Origin: UBA4742 sp963785815
Lineage (GTDB): Bacteria; Actinomycetota; Acidimicrobiia; Acidimicrobiales; Acidimicrobilacustridaceae
DNA: 64,000 nucleotides
Assembly: GCA_963785815.1 (NCBI GenBank)
Contig: CAWAWN010000002.1
Coordinates: forward strand, 1,054,001 to 1,118,000
Reading direction: 5' to 3'
A program made the translations under genes and the position numbers. Shown here in pieces: positions 18,168-26,528 of the stretch. Every line of letters starts with the position of its first letter. Within the stretch, counting starts at the first letter, position 1. Under the pieces are notes generated by a model. That model saw only the letters and a program-made list of their open reading frames with translations, was not told where the DNA came from and ran no database searches.

Positions 18168-19430
18168 TCAGCTGCCCAGGTGCAGGTGCTGCCAGAGGAA
18201 CGGTGCCAGGGGGTTGGCCCACCACTGGCCGCCGGGGGACAGGTCGGTGGTGTGGCCCTCACCGGCCTGGCTGACGTAGTCGCAGGTGTCGCCGGCCAGG
18301 TGGTAGTCGGTGCACGTCTCGTAGGCGTAAGGGCCCGGCGCGCTGGCGACATCGGTCTCGTAGTGGAACATGAGGATGGGTGCCTCGGTGCCGTTCAGGT
18401 GCAGCAGCCCGGCTTCGAGACCGGGGGTGAGGTAGGCACCGGTGGAGACCGCCGCGGCCACCGACGGCGAGTACGCCGAGTACGGGCTGGTCGGGTGGGA
18501 GTCGGGCACCGCCGACAGCCCGAGGGCGATGGCGCCGCCGGCCGAGTCGCCCACCGCCGCGATGCGGGTCGTATCGATGCCAAAGGTGGCGGCGTGGGCC
18601 TTGAGCCAGCGCACCGACTCCTGGGCGTCGGCGATGGCGTTGGCCGCGGCCTGCAGCTGGTCGAGCTGGGTGTGGGGGCCGTTGAGCAACGGGTCTAGCC
18701 GGTAGTCGATGGCGATCACGGCGTAGCCGTAGCTCGACCACTTCTCGGCCAGGCCGGCGTAGTCGCTGCGGCTCCCACCCACGAAGGCGCCGCCGTGGAT
18801 CAACACGATGGCCGGGTGGGGGACCGGCGCCGGCGCAGGCGGCACGTACAGATCCAGCAGCAGCGGGATGGTGGTGCCCGAGTAGTCGACCGCGCTGCCG
18901 TACTGGATGGCGTCGGTGATGGTGCCCGAGCCCAGCGCGTACTGCGGGCTGACGTAGAGCCCCGTCGTCGGTGCGCCCGGCACCTGGCGCAGCACCAGCG
19001 TCTCGTAGAGGTAGCCGTCGGGACAGCTCGCCTCGCCGTCGGCCTGGTCGACCCAATGGGGATCGTTCAGGTCGGGGTCGTGCTGCCACTGGGCCCACAC
19101 CGCCGAGGTGGCATCGACGTTGCGTTGGATCTGGTCCGACACGGTCGTGTCGAGCAGGGCGCGACCCACCAGCTCGTGGATGAGGTACGGACCCTCGCCG
19201 TAGGCGGTGGCCGGCGACACCGACGGCGTGACCGCGCCGGCCGAGCACATGGCCTGGGAGTGGGCGCGCGCCGCGGTGGTCAGGGCGTCGGTGACCGGAA
19301 GGGCGGCGCTGCCGGCCGCGGCGCGGCTCTGATCGACCGCGCTGGTCATCTGCGGCTCGCAGCCGGCCACGGCCACCACGGCCAGCAGCACCAGCGCGAC
19401 CAGCCGCCATCGGCCGTCGAACCGCCTCAC
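18168..19430 (-). CDS. lipoprotein joining a CAP-like segment to an HSL-type esterase
   Basis: The 420-residue protein begins with a lipoprotein signal (lipobox AVAGC, Cys24). Residues about 32-150 resemble part of a CAP/SCP secreted domain, with SAALPVTDALTTAARAHSQAM and a GEG-type motif. From about 180 onward it is an alpha/beta hydrolase of the hormone-sensitive-lipase group: oxyanion HGGAF (212-216), nucleophile GDSAGG (Ser296), a later aspartate in HYETDVASA and histidine in GEGHTTD. It is probably anchored outside the cytoplasmic membrane, cleaving esters. The domain pairing is unusual. Confidence 0.75.
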   Translation of the reverse strand: MRRFDGRWRLVALVLLAVVAVAGCEPQMTSAVDQSRAAAGSAALPVTDALTTAARAHSQAMCSAGAVTPSVSPATAYGEGPYLIHELVGRALLDTTVSDQIQRNVDATSAVWAQWQHDPDLNDPHWVDQADGEASCPDGYLYETLVLRQVPGAPTTGLYVSPQYALGSGTITDAIQYGSAVDYSGTTIPLLLDLYVPPAPAPVPHPAIVLIHGGAFVGGSRSDYAGLAEKWSSYGYAVIAIDYRLDPLLNGPHTQLDQLQAAANAIADAQESVRWLKAHAATFGIDTTRIAAVGDSAGGAIALGLSAVPDSHPTSPYSAYSPSVAAAVSTGAYLTPGLEAGLLHLNGTEAPILMFHYETDVASAPGPYAYETCTDYHLAGDTCDYVSQAGEGHTTDLSPGGQWWANPLAPFLWQHLHLGS

Positions 19431-19515
19431 CCCGAGCGCGATGCATCCCGATCCCCCGTGGTTGTCGACTTACGACGTAGGCCAGGACCGTATCGGCATC
19501 GTGGCCGGTCCGCGA

Positions 19516-20262
19516 TCAGGCCCGCGGCCAGCGCAGCTCGGCGAAGTCCCGGGCCACCAGCTCGGCCAGCGGTTCGGGGTTCAGGTGGTGGTCGGTGGGA
19601 TCGGGGTTGCGCAGCTCGGGGCGCAGCAGGCCGGTGGCCGGTTCGATCAGGGCATCGTCCAGGTCGAGGTGGGCGCAGCCGTGCCGGGCGGCCCAGTCGG
19701 CCAGGTTCGCGTTGTAGGCCAGGGTGGCCGCCGTGCGCGCCTCGAGGCTGGCGGTGACCTGACGTCGCTCGTTGAGCGACCCCTCCCAGGTGGTGTAGTC
19801 GTCGACGGTCGGGGGGAACACCGATGCCACCGCCAGGCACCGGCGGCCCTGGCCCAACAGGTCCTCCAGGAACTGTCGATGGCGCGCCCACGAGTGCTCG
19901 AGCTGCGCCTCCACGGTGGTGTGCTCCCGGGCGGCCAGGTACCAGCACAGGAACCCGCAGTCGACCTCGCCCAGCATCACCAAGGTGCGCCGGGAGCGCG
20001 GTACGCCCTCGAGGGCCCGGGCGAAGCGGGCCAGGGCGTCGGTGCGGGAGTTGGGGTTGGCCAGGCCCCGCGCCGTCGCCCCGGAGACCGCGACCACCGC
20101 GAAGGTGGTCCGCGGCACCAGTTGGCGCGAGCGGATGTCGGCGAAGACGCGGGCGTGGCTGTCGCCCAGGACGAGGGTGAGGTGGTGGCCCACCCTCGCG
20201 GCCAGCGCCTCGACGGTGGCCGAGCGCGCCAGGCGACCCCGGCGCACCCCTGGCCTGTTCAT
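19516..20262 (-). CDS. SGNH/GDSL-like hydrolase
   Basis: This is a protein of about 248 residues with LTLVLGDSHARVF, the serine-containing block I of SGNH hydrolases, GEVDC as a possible later block, and DHHLNPE near the C-terminus, which fits the Asp-X2-His catalytic pair. No signal peptide is obvious. The ATG at 20262 was chosen. An upstream ATG at 20283 would overlap the divergent STAS start. The substrate could be an acyl ester or a glycan; it cannot be told from the sequence. Confidence 0.65.
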   Translation of the reverse strand: MNRPGVRRGRLARSATVEALAARVGHHLTLVLGDSHARVFADIRSRQLVPRTTFAVVAVSGATARGLANPNSRTDALARFARALEGVPRSRRTLVMLGEVDCGFLCWYLAAREHTTVEAQLEHSWARHRQFLEDLLGQGRRCLAVASVFPPTVDDYTTWEGSLNERRQVTASLEARTAATLAYNANLADWAARHGCAHLDLDDALIEPATGLLRPELRNPDPTDHHLNPEPLAELVARDFAELRWPRA

Positions 20263-20281
20263 GGGACCCGAGTTGTAGCGC

Positions 20282-20626
20282 ATGTGCCAAGGTGTGGGCG
20301 TGTTGGCGAGGCAGTCGGCTGAGCAGGCGACGCCCGGCGCCGTCCGACTCGTCGTCTCCGGCGACATCGACGGCGGGGAGGCCGATGAGCTCCTGGCCGC
20401 CATCGTGGCCTGCGACGAGCCCGGCGTGCACGTGGTGTCGCTCGATCTGGCGGGCGTGACCTTCATGGGTTCGTCCGGGATCGGTGCCCTCATCCGCGCC
20501 CGCCAGGCACTGGGCGAGTCGTCGGTGGTGCTGCGAATCGACGCCTGCAGCCCCGTGGTGGATCGCGTGCTCGAGATCGCCGAGGTGCGCGCCTACTTCG
20601 GCATGGAGCCGCCCGCCGGCGGGTGA
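20282..20626 (+). CDS. STAS-domain anti-sigma factor antagonist-like protein
   Basis: The 114-residue single STAS domain carries FMGSSGIGAL (61-70). In SpoIIAA-type antagonists this site reads Asp-Ser-Ser-Gly and one serine is phosphorylated by the partner anti-sigma kinase; here Ser64 or Ser65 would serve, with Gly in place of Asp. No anti-sigma kinase or sigma factor gene is next to it. The start could also be the GTG at 20300. The gene is head-to-head with the SGNH hydrolase, with only 19 bp between starts. Confidence 0.75.
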   Translation: MCQGVGVLARQSAEQATPGAVRLVVSGDIDGGEADELLAAIVACDEPGVHVVSLDLAGVTFMGSSGIGALIRARQALGESSVVLRIDACSPVVDRVLEIAEVRAYFGMEPPAGG

Positions 20627-20632
20627 TGGCCG

Positions 20633-20665
20633 GCCGCCCCGGGTGGTGCCGCGTGACGGGGCGGC
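20633..20665. terminator. inverted repeat between convergent genes
   Basis: GCCGCCCCG and CGGGGCGGC form a perfect 9-bp stem with a 15-nt loop between the convergent STAS gene and the enoyl-CoA hydratase. It is probably a two-way terminator; there is no T-run. Confidence 0.4.
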
Positions 20666-20675
20666 GTCGGGCCGA

Positions 20676-21539
20676 CTACCGCCCTTCGTACCGGGCGGAG
20701 CGCCGCTCGAAGTAGGCCATGAACGCCTCCTGCATGTCGCGGGTGCCCACGTTCACCGTCTGGGCCAGCGCCTCCAGCTCGAGCGCCTGGGCCAGCGAGC
20801 CGGAGCTGGCCTGGTCGAGCTGGCGCTTGGTCATGGACAGCGCGATGGGCGGGCCACCGGCGATGGTCTCGGCCACCTCCTGGACGACCCGGTCGAGCTC
20901 GTCGGCTGGCACCGCGCCGTTGACCAGGCCCAGCTCGGCCGCCTCGGCCCCTGACAGCATCCGCGCCGTGTAGGCCAGCTCCTTGGCCCGGTGCACGCCG
21001 ACGCGTTGGCGCAGCAGCCACGACGTGCCGAAGTCGAGGCTGAGGCCCCGCTTGGCGAAGATGGCCGAGAAGCGGGCATCGGTGGTGCACCAGGTCAGGT
21101 CCGCGGCCAGGGCGAGGCCGAGTCCGGCCCCGACGCACAGACCCTCCACCTTGGAGATGACCGGCACGCTGCAGCCGTGCACGGCCAGCACCACGTCGGC
21201 CAGCACCCGCATGTTGGCCAGGTTGTGGTCGGGCGGGGGGGTCGGGTCGTCGTCGGTCGAGTGGCTCGGGTCGGTCGAGTCGCTCGGGCCGAGCGAGCCG
21301 ACGCGGTCGCTGGCGCCGCTGAGGTCGGCGCCGGCGCAGAAGTTGCCGCCCGCGCCGGTGAGGATGACGGCCCGTGTCCCCGAGGGACCGAGCTCGGCGA
21401 AGGTGCGGCCCAGCGCGGCCCACATGTCGCCGGTGCAGGCGTTGCGCGAGCCGGGGCGGTCGATGGCGACCGTGGTGATCCACCCGTCGCGCTCGACCCG
21501 GATGTCGGGGTGGTAGCTGGTCAGCGATCGCGATGGCAT
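20676..21539 (-). CDS. enoyl-CoA hydratase/isomerase family protein
   Basis: A 287-residue crotonase-fold enzyme. Oxyanion-hole elements are seen in TGAGGNFCAGADLSG and VEGLCVGAGLGLALAADL. Between them is an inserted acidic Ser/Asp/Pro loop (around 82-103) not usual for the family and coded by a partly repetitive stretch. It likely hydrates or isomerises an enoyl-CoA in fatty-acid, steroid or aromatic beta-oxidation. It forms a minus-strand group with an acyl-CoA dehydrogenase and a second hydratase. Confidence 0.88.
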   Translation of the reverse strand: MPSRSLTSYHPDIRVERDGWITTVAIDRPGSRNACTGDMWAALGRTFAELGPSGTRAVILTGAGGNFCAGADLSGASDRVGSLGPSDSTDPSHSTDDDPTPPPDHNLANMRVLADVVLAVHGCSVPVISKVEGLCVGAGLGLALAADLTWCTTDARFSAIFAKRGLSLDFGTSWLLRQRVGVHRAKELAYTARMLSGAEAAELGLVNGAVPADELDRVVQEVAETIAGGPPIALSMTKRQLDQASSGSLAQALELEALAQTVNVGTRDMQEAFMAYFERRSARYEGR

Positions 21540-21607
21540 GCAACCCGTCCTCGTGTGTCGGATGGTTCGGGGGTCCAGGGTGACTCGTCGTGGGGTCCGG
21601 GCGGTGC

Positions 21608-22861
21608 TCAGGAGGTCGGGGTCGCGTCCTGGCGGGACGCGGCCAGGGCCTCGCGGTAGGGCCGGCCCTTGAACGGGTCGGGCTCGCGGGGCAGCCCGAG
21701 GACGCGCTCGGCGATCACGTTGCGTTGGATCTGGTCGGTGCCCCCGTAGATCGACGAGGCCACCGAGAACACGATCGGTTCGGTGTAGAGGCCGTCGCCG
21801 GGGCCGTCGGGGGCCCACAACATGGCATCGGGGCCGAGCACGTCTGCCAGCAGCTCGGCCGTGAGCTTGCCCACGCGGGTCTGGGCCACCTTGGCCAGGT
21901 TGGGCTGGCGGGTGCGCTTGGCCGTCCACTCCCCGGTGCGGCTGTACGTGTAGAGCTGGGCCAGCCCCTGTCGAAGGCAGGGGTCGTCGGTGCGGCCCAG
22001 GTGGCGGGCCAGCTCGAACAGCTCGTGCATGCCCACCACCGGCTTGGCCGTCGTCTCCGGCAGCGGCAGGGCGGCCGCGTCGCCGGCGCGCAGGTCGAGG
22101 AAGCCGCCCTTGGTGCCGGCCGGGGGGTAGCCGGCCATGGTGCCGCCCGCCCCGATGCCGCTCCGCTCGAAGAGCAGGGTCGACTGGGCCACCGCCCACC
22201 CGTTGTTGAGCTCGCCCACCAGGTCGGCGGCCTCGACCACGGCCTCGTCGAAGAACACCTCGTTGAACAGCGCACGGCCGGTGATCTCGCGCAGCGGGCG
22301 GATGGTCACGCCGGGCTGGTCGAGGTTCAGCGCGAACCACGAGATGCCCCCGTGCTTGGGCTGGTCGAGGTCGGTCCGGGCCAGGAGCATGCCCATGTCG
22401 GCCTCCATGGCTCCCGAGCTCCACACCTTCTGGCCGGTGATGATCCACTGGTCGCCGTCGCGCTCGGCCCGGGTCATCAGACTGGCCAGGTCTGACCCCG
22501 ACCCGGGCTCGCTGAAGAGCTGGCACCAGGCGGCCGACCCGTCGTAGATGGGTCGCACCAGCCGCTCGATCTGCTCGGGGGTGCCGTGGGTGCAGATGGT
22601 GGGGGCGGCCATGAGCAGCCCCAGGCCCGAGGGCGCCGGCAGCGCGCCGTGGTGGGCGAAGGCGGCGCGCACCGCCACCACCGATCGCGGCGACCGGCCG
22701 CGGCCGCCCCACTCGGTGGGGAAGTGCGGCGCGGTCCACCCGGCCGCGCCCACCAGCTGCCACCAGTTGCGCACGGTGAGGCCGGGATCCCAGTGCTGGT
22801 CGAGCCAGGCGGCCACCTCGTCGGTGAGCCCGGCGTCGGCCTCGCGGCCGTCGGTGGACAT
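21608..22861 (-). CDS. acyl-CoA dehydrogenase
   Basis: The 417-residue protein has the FAD-binding motif CQLFSEPGSGSDLASL in the middle and YGGTDQIQRNVIAERVLGLP at the C-terminus, both standard in acyl-CoA dehydrogenases. The N-terminal helical domain carries APHFPTEWGG. It oxidises an acyl-CoA to the 2-enoyl form that the flanking hydratases could use. The start at 22861 directly abuts the stop of the upstream hydratase (22862), so the two are probably co-translated. Confidence 0.9.
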   Translation of the reverse strand: MSTDGREADAGLTDEVAAWLDQHWDPGLTVRNWWQLVGAAGWTAPHFPTEWGGRGRSPRSVVAVRAAFAHHGALPAPSGLGLLMAAPTICTHGTPEQIERLVRPIYDGSAAWCQLFSEPGSGSDLASLMTRAERDGDQWIITGQKVWSSGAMEADMGMLLARTDLDQPKHGGISWFALNLDQPGVTIRPLREITGRALFNEVFFDEAVVEAADLVGELNNGWAVAQSTLLFERSGIGAGGTMAGYPPAGTKGGFLDLRAGDAAALPLPETTAKPVVGMHELFELARHLGRTDDPCLRQGLAQLYTYSRTGEWTAKRTRQPNLAKVAQTRVGKLTAELLADVLGPDAMLWAPDGPGDGLYTEPIVFSVASSIYGGTDQIQRNVIAERVLGLPREPDPFKGRPYREALAASRQDATPTS

Positions 22862-23659
22862 CTACACCCCCCGGAAGTTCGGTTCGCGGCGCTCGAGGTA
22901 GGCCGTCATGCCTTCGATCAGGTCCTTGGTGCCGTAGGCGATGTGCACCGAGCGGGCCTCCTCCTCCAGCGCCTGCTCGTAGGTGAGCGAGTCGGATCCG
23001 TCGATCATGCGCTTGGTCAGGCTGAGGGCGGTGGTCGGCCCGCTGGCCAGGCGGCGCGCCCACTCGCCCGCCACCCGGGCGAGGTCGGCCGCCGGCACCA
23101 CGACGTTGATCATGCCCCACGCCTCGGCGTCGGCCGCGTCGACCATGTCGCCGAAGAAGGCCATCTGCTTGGCCCTGCGGGTGCCCAGCAGCCGAGGCAG
23201 CGACCAGGAGGTGCCGCCGTCGACGGTGAGCCCCCGCTTGGAGAACACCGCGCAGAACCGGGCCCGGTCGCTGGCCACGACCAGGTCGCAGGCCAGCACC
23301 CAACCGAGGGCCACCCCGACGGCCACCCCGTCCACCGCGGCGATGGTCGGCTTGGGCAGCCGCTGCAGCTTGAGGGTGATCTCGTTGACCCGTCGCATCT
23401 CGTTGAGCGTCGACTGGCGCGGCGGCTCGTCGTCTCGGGCCCGGCCGGCGGCGCCGCCGGACAGGTCAGCCCCGGCCGAGAAGGTCTCGCCCGCGCCGGT
23501 GAGCAGCAGGGCCCGGTCGGCAGGGTTGCGCCACACCTCGGTGAGGATCTGGTCGAGGTCGTTCCAGATCTCGTCGTTGATGGCGTTGCGCTTCTCGGGG
23601 CGGTTCAGCGTGACGGTGACGAGGCCGTCGTCACGCTCGACGAGCGTCGCATCGGACAT
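22862..23659 (-). CDS. enoyl-CoA hydratase/isomerase family protein
   Basis: A 265-residue crotonase-fold protein and the first gene of the minus-strand acyl-CoA module. TGAGETFSAGADLSGG and AVDGVAVGVALGWVLACDL form the oxyanion-hole region. It resembles the enzyme at 20676 but lacks the long acidic insert. It is divergent from the TetR gene, and the 84-bp gap holds a palindrome that may be the control site for both directions. Confidence 0.88.
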   Translation of the reverse strand: MSDATLVERDDGLVTVTLNRPEKRNAINDEIWNDLDQILTEVWRNPADRALLLTGAGETFSAGADLSGGAAGRARDDEPPRQSTLNEMRRVNEITLKLQRLPKPTIAAVDGVAVGVALGWVLACDLVVASDRARFCAVFSKRGLTVDGGTSWSLPRLLGTRRAKQMAFFGDMVDAADAEAWGMINVVVPAADLARVAGEWARRLASGPTTALSLTKRMIDGSDSLTYEQALEEEARSVHIAYGTKDLIEGMTAYLERREPNFRGV

Positions 23660-23727
23660 CAGCGGCTGCCTCCTGGGCGGGTCACGGGGACACGGACCTG
23701 GCGGTTGCCAGAAGTCGTTCCGCTTGC

Positions 23728-23741
23728 CAGAATACATTCTG
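23728..23741. promoter_or_regulatory. palindromic operator candidate for the TetR gene
   Basis: CAGAATACATTCTG is a perfect 6+2+6 inverted repeat, 2 bp before the TetR start and 68 bp before the divergent hydratase. TTGCCAGAA also occurs twice, 20 bp apart (23705 and 23725). The layout resembles the TNNAACNNGTTNNA site of KstR-type regulators, but with AAT/ATT at the core. Confidence 0.55.
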
Positions 23742-23743
23742 AT

Positions 23744-24397
23744 ATGCGGAACGCAATTGCCGAGTCGGCCGATCCGGGCGCCACCACCTCCGGCGTGGCC
23801 ACGCGCATCGCCGCCGCCACCGCGGCGCGACGTCGCCGACCCGACTACACGGCCGAGGTCGAGTCGCTGCTCGAGGCGGCCCGCACCGTGATCAGCCGCA
23901 CCGGCCGGGCCCGGGTGGCCGACGTGGTGGCCGAGGCCGGCCTGTCCAACGACGCCTTCTACCGGTACTTCGAGTCCAAGGACGCCCTGGTGGCGGCACT
24001 CAGCGAGCAGGCCACCGAGCGCATCGCCGCCGCCCTGGGTCGGCGCATGGCGGCCGAGCCCACGGCCTCGGCCCAGGTCCGCTGCTGGCTCGAAGGGGTG
24101 CTGGCCCAGGTCGACGAGGCCCACGCCGCGCCCAACGTGGCCGTGCTCGGGGCGAGCAGCAACTTCAACACCGCCATCCCCACCGGTGACCACGCCCGCA
24201 CCCGCCGACCGCTGGCCGAGTTGCTCTACGAGCCGTTCGAAGCGCTGGGCAGCCCCGATCCGGTGCTCGACGCCGAGCTCGTCACCCACGCCGTCACCAA
24301 CCGGGTGGCCGGGCACCTGTGGCAGGGCACACGGCCGTCGCCCGATGAGGTCGCGTACCTGGCCCAGTTCTGCCTGTCGACCGCCCGCCATCGCTGA
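23744..24397 (+). CDS. TetR-family transcriptional regulator
   Basis: The 217-residue protein has an N-terminal helix-turn-helix domain at about 36-80 (VADVVAEAGLSNDAFYRYFESKDAL) and a variable C-terminal ligand domain. An Arg-rich stretch precedes the domain. It lies between the divergent acyl-CoA module and the two amidohydrolases on its own strand, with a palindrome just before its start. It probably represses both directions and is released by an acyl-CoA or a related compound. Confidence 0.87.
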   Translation: MRNAIAESADPGATTSGVATRIAAATAARRRRPDYTAEVESLLEAARTVISRTGRARVADVVAEAGLSNDAFYRYFESKDALVAALSEQATERIAAALGRRMAAEPTASAQVRCWLEGVLAQVDEAHAAPNVAVLGASSNFNTAIPTGDHARTRRPLAELLYEPFEALGSPDPVLDAELVTHAVTNRVAGHLWQGTRPSPDEVAYLAQFCLSTARHR

Positions 24398-24414
24398 CCC
24401 TGAGGAGAGTGCTC

Positions 24415-25239
24415 GTGCCCCGCGCCATCGACTGCCTGGTGAACGTCGGCTTCGCCGACCAGAAGATGCCGGACTGGATGATCCGCGTGAAGGAGGACTA
24501 CTTCAAGGGCGACGACTCGTTCTTCAAGAGCCCCGAGCTGGGCGAGCTGGTGGACGACATGGATGCCAACGGGGTCGAGAAGGCGGTCCTGATCACCCAG
24601 GTCAACGCCGTCGACGACCGGGCCCAGCAGTTCGCGGCGGCCGCACCCGATCGCTTCCGGCTGGCGGTGGGGGGGTTCAACCTGCTCAAGCCCATGAAGA
24701 CCGTGCGCAGCCTCGAGTCGTTCGTGGCCGACCACCCCACCGCCTTCGCCGTGGTCGGGCCCAGCTTCTGGGGCGACGGCCTGTACCCGCCGAGCGACGC
24801 CGTCTACTTCCCGCTCTACACCAAGTGCTGCGAGCTCGACCTGCCGCTGTGCCTCAACACCGGCATCCCCGGGCCGCCCATCCCGGCCGAGCCGCAGCAC
24901 CCGATGCACCTCGATCGGGTGTGCATCCGGTTCCCGGAGCTGAAGCTGTGCATGATCCACGGCGCCGACCCCTGGTGGGAGGTGGCCATCCGGCTCATGA
25001 TCAAGTATCGGAACCTGCGCCTCATGACCTCGGCCTGGTCACCCAGGTACCTCCCCGAGTCGCTGCTGCACTACATGCGCACCCGCGGCAAGGACCGGGT
25101 GATGTTCGCCTCCGACTACCCCGTGCTCTCGATGGAGCGCACGCTGACCGAGGCCGCCGCCCTCGATCTCGACGACGACGTGCGCGACGGCTGGCTGTAC
25201 GGCAACGCCGACTCCTTCTTCTTCGGCTCCGACCACTGA
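24415..25239 (+). CDS. amidohydrolase 2-family protein
   Basis: A TIM-barrel hydrolase of about 274 residues. The GTG at 24415 is preferred, because GAGGAG lies 7 nt upstream of it and only 1 nt from the other GTG at 24409. The N-terminus reads AIDCLVNVGFADQ, so the usual HxH metal motif is missing. IHGADPWWEVA and FASDYPVL near the end match the later metal-site regions of the family. It could be inactive, or use a different metal arrangement. It is 17 bp upstream of the next amidohydrolase. Confidence 0.7.
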   Translation: MPRAIDCLVNVGFADQKMPDWMIRVKEDYFKGDDSFFKSPELGELVDDMDANGVEKAVLITQVNAVDDRAQQFAAAAPDRFRLAVGGFNLLKPMKTVRSLESFVADHPTAFAVVGPSFWGDGLYPPSDAVYFPLYTKCCELDLPLCLNTGIPGPPIPAEPQHPMHLDRVCIRFPELKLCMIHGADPWWEVAIRLMIKYRNLRLMTSAWSPRYLPESLLHYMRTRGKDRVMFASDYPVLSMERTLTEAAALDLDDDVRDGWLYGNADSFFFGSDH

Positions 25240-25255
25240 CCCAAGGGAGCGATCC

Positions 25256-26434
25256 ATGGACACCCGACCCTTCGACGCCGACAACCACTACTACGAGGCC
25301 CTCGACGCCTTCACCCGGCACCTCGATCCGAAGTTCACCCAACGCGGCGTGCGGCCGGTGCGCGACGGCAAGAAGGTGCAGCTGCTCATGGGGGGCAAGC
25401 TCAACACCTTCATCCCCAACCCGACGTTCGACCCGATCATCGTGCCCGGCTGCCTCGATCCGCTGTTCCGGGGGCAGATCCCCGAAGGGGTCGATCCCCG
25501 CTCGCTCTTCCAGGTCGAGCCGCTGTCCAACCACCCCGAGTACCAGGGCCGCGAGGCGCGACTGGCCGCCATGGACGACCAGGGCCTGGGCGCGGCGCTG
25601 CTGTTCCCGACGTTGGGCTGTGGGGTCGAGGAGGCGCTCAAGGACGACATCGGCGCCACCGTGGCCAGCCTGGCCGCCTTCAACCGGTGGCTGGAGGAGG
25701 ACTGGGGCTTCGGGCAGGACGGCAGGCTGTACGGCGTGCCCATGATCTCGCTCGCCGACCCCGACGCCGCGGTCGACGAGGTCGATCGGCTGCTCGAGCG
25801 CGGCGCCCGCATGGTGCACGTGCGCCCGGCGCCGGTGCCCGCGCCCAACGGCGCCAGCCGGTCCCTGGGCAACAAGGCGCACGACCCGGTGTGGGCCCGC
25901 CTGGCCGAGGCCGGCGTGCCGGTCGCCTTCCACCTGGGCGACAGCGGCTACGAGGCCCGCTTCGGTCCGGCCTGGGGCGGGCGGCCCACGTTCGGGTTCG
26001 GCCAGAGCGACCCGCTCAACCACGTCATCACCGAAGGTCGCGCCATCCACGACACGGTGGCCTCGTTGATCATGCACGGGGCGTTCACCCGCAACCCGGG
26101 GCTGAAGGTGGCCAGCATCGAGAACGGGTCGGACTGGGTCGCCCTGCTGGCCAAGCACCTGCGCAAGCAGGCCAACCAGACGCCGTACGTCTTCTCCGAG
26201 GACCCGCTCGACACCCTCCGCCAGCACGTCTGGACGACGCCCTACCTCGAGGAGGACCTGGGCGCCCTGGCCGATCTGCTCGGTGCCGACCGCATCCTGT
26301 TCGGCTCCGACTGGCCCCACGGCGAGGGCACCGCCCAGCCTCTCGACTTCGCCAAGGAGCTGGGTGGCTTCGACGACGCCGACGTGACCCGGATCATGCA
26401 CGACAACGTCGTCGAGCTCATGGCCGTGGCCTGA
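25256..26434 (+). CDS. amidohydrolase 2-family protein
   Basis: The 392-residue protein resembles the one at 15957: FDADNHYYE at the N-terminus, VAFHLGDSGYE in the middle and LFGSDWPHGEG near the C-terminus with the conserved Asp. AAGGGAG lies just upstream of the ATG and gives a good ribosome site. It pairs with the shorter amidohydrolase before it, and the TetR-linked acyl-CoA module suggests a role in breaking down a carboxylated ring or chain. Confidence 0.8.
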   Translation: MDTRPFDADNHYYEALDAFTRHLDPKFTQRGVRPVRDGKKVQLLMGGKLNTFIPNPTFDPIIVPGCLDPLFRGQIPEGVDPRSLFQVEPLSNHPEYQGREARLAAMDDQGLGAALLFPTLGCGVEEALKDDIGATVASLAAFNRWLEEDWGFGQDGRLYGVPMISLADPDAAVDEVDRLLERGARMVHVRPAPVPAPNGASRSLGNKAHDPVWARLAEAGVPVAFHLGDSGYEARFGPAWGGRPTFGFGQSDPLNHVITEGRAIHDTVASLIMHGAFTRNPGLKVASIENGSDWVALLAKHLRKQANQTPYVFSEDPLDTLRQHVWTTPYLEEDLGALADLLGADRILFGSDWPHGEGTAQPLDFAKELGGFDDADVTRIMHDNVVELMAVA

Positions 26435-26528
26435 CCGCCGGGCGTCGCCTCCCCGGCCTGGGCGGCGGGCTGCCGGCGATGGACGCCGAGACACTGGTTT
26501 GCGGCACTCCGCATCGGGTCCTCGCCGG

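Noticed and set aside
20676..23303. One 875-codon frame containing the enoyl-CoA hydratase
   Set aside because: Only the last 287 codons are protein-like; the rest is a shadow of the acyl-CoA dehydrogenase and second hydratase in another frame.
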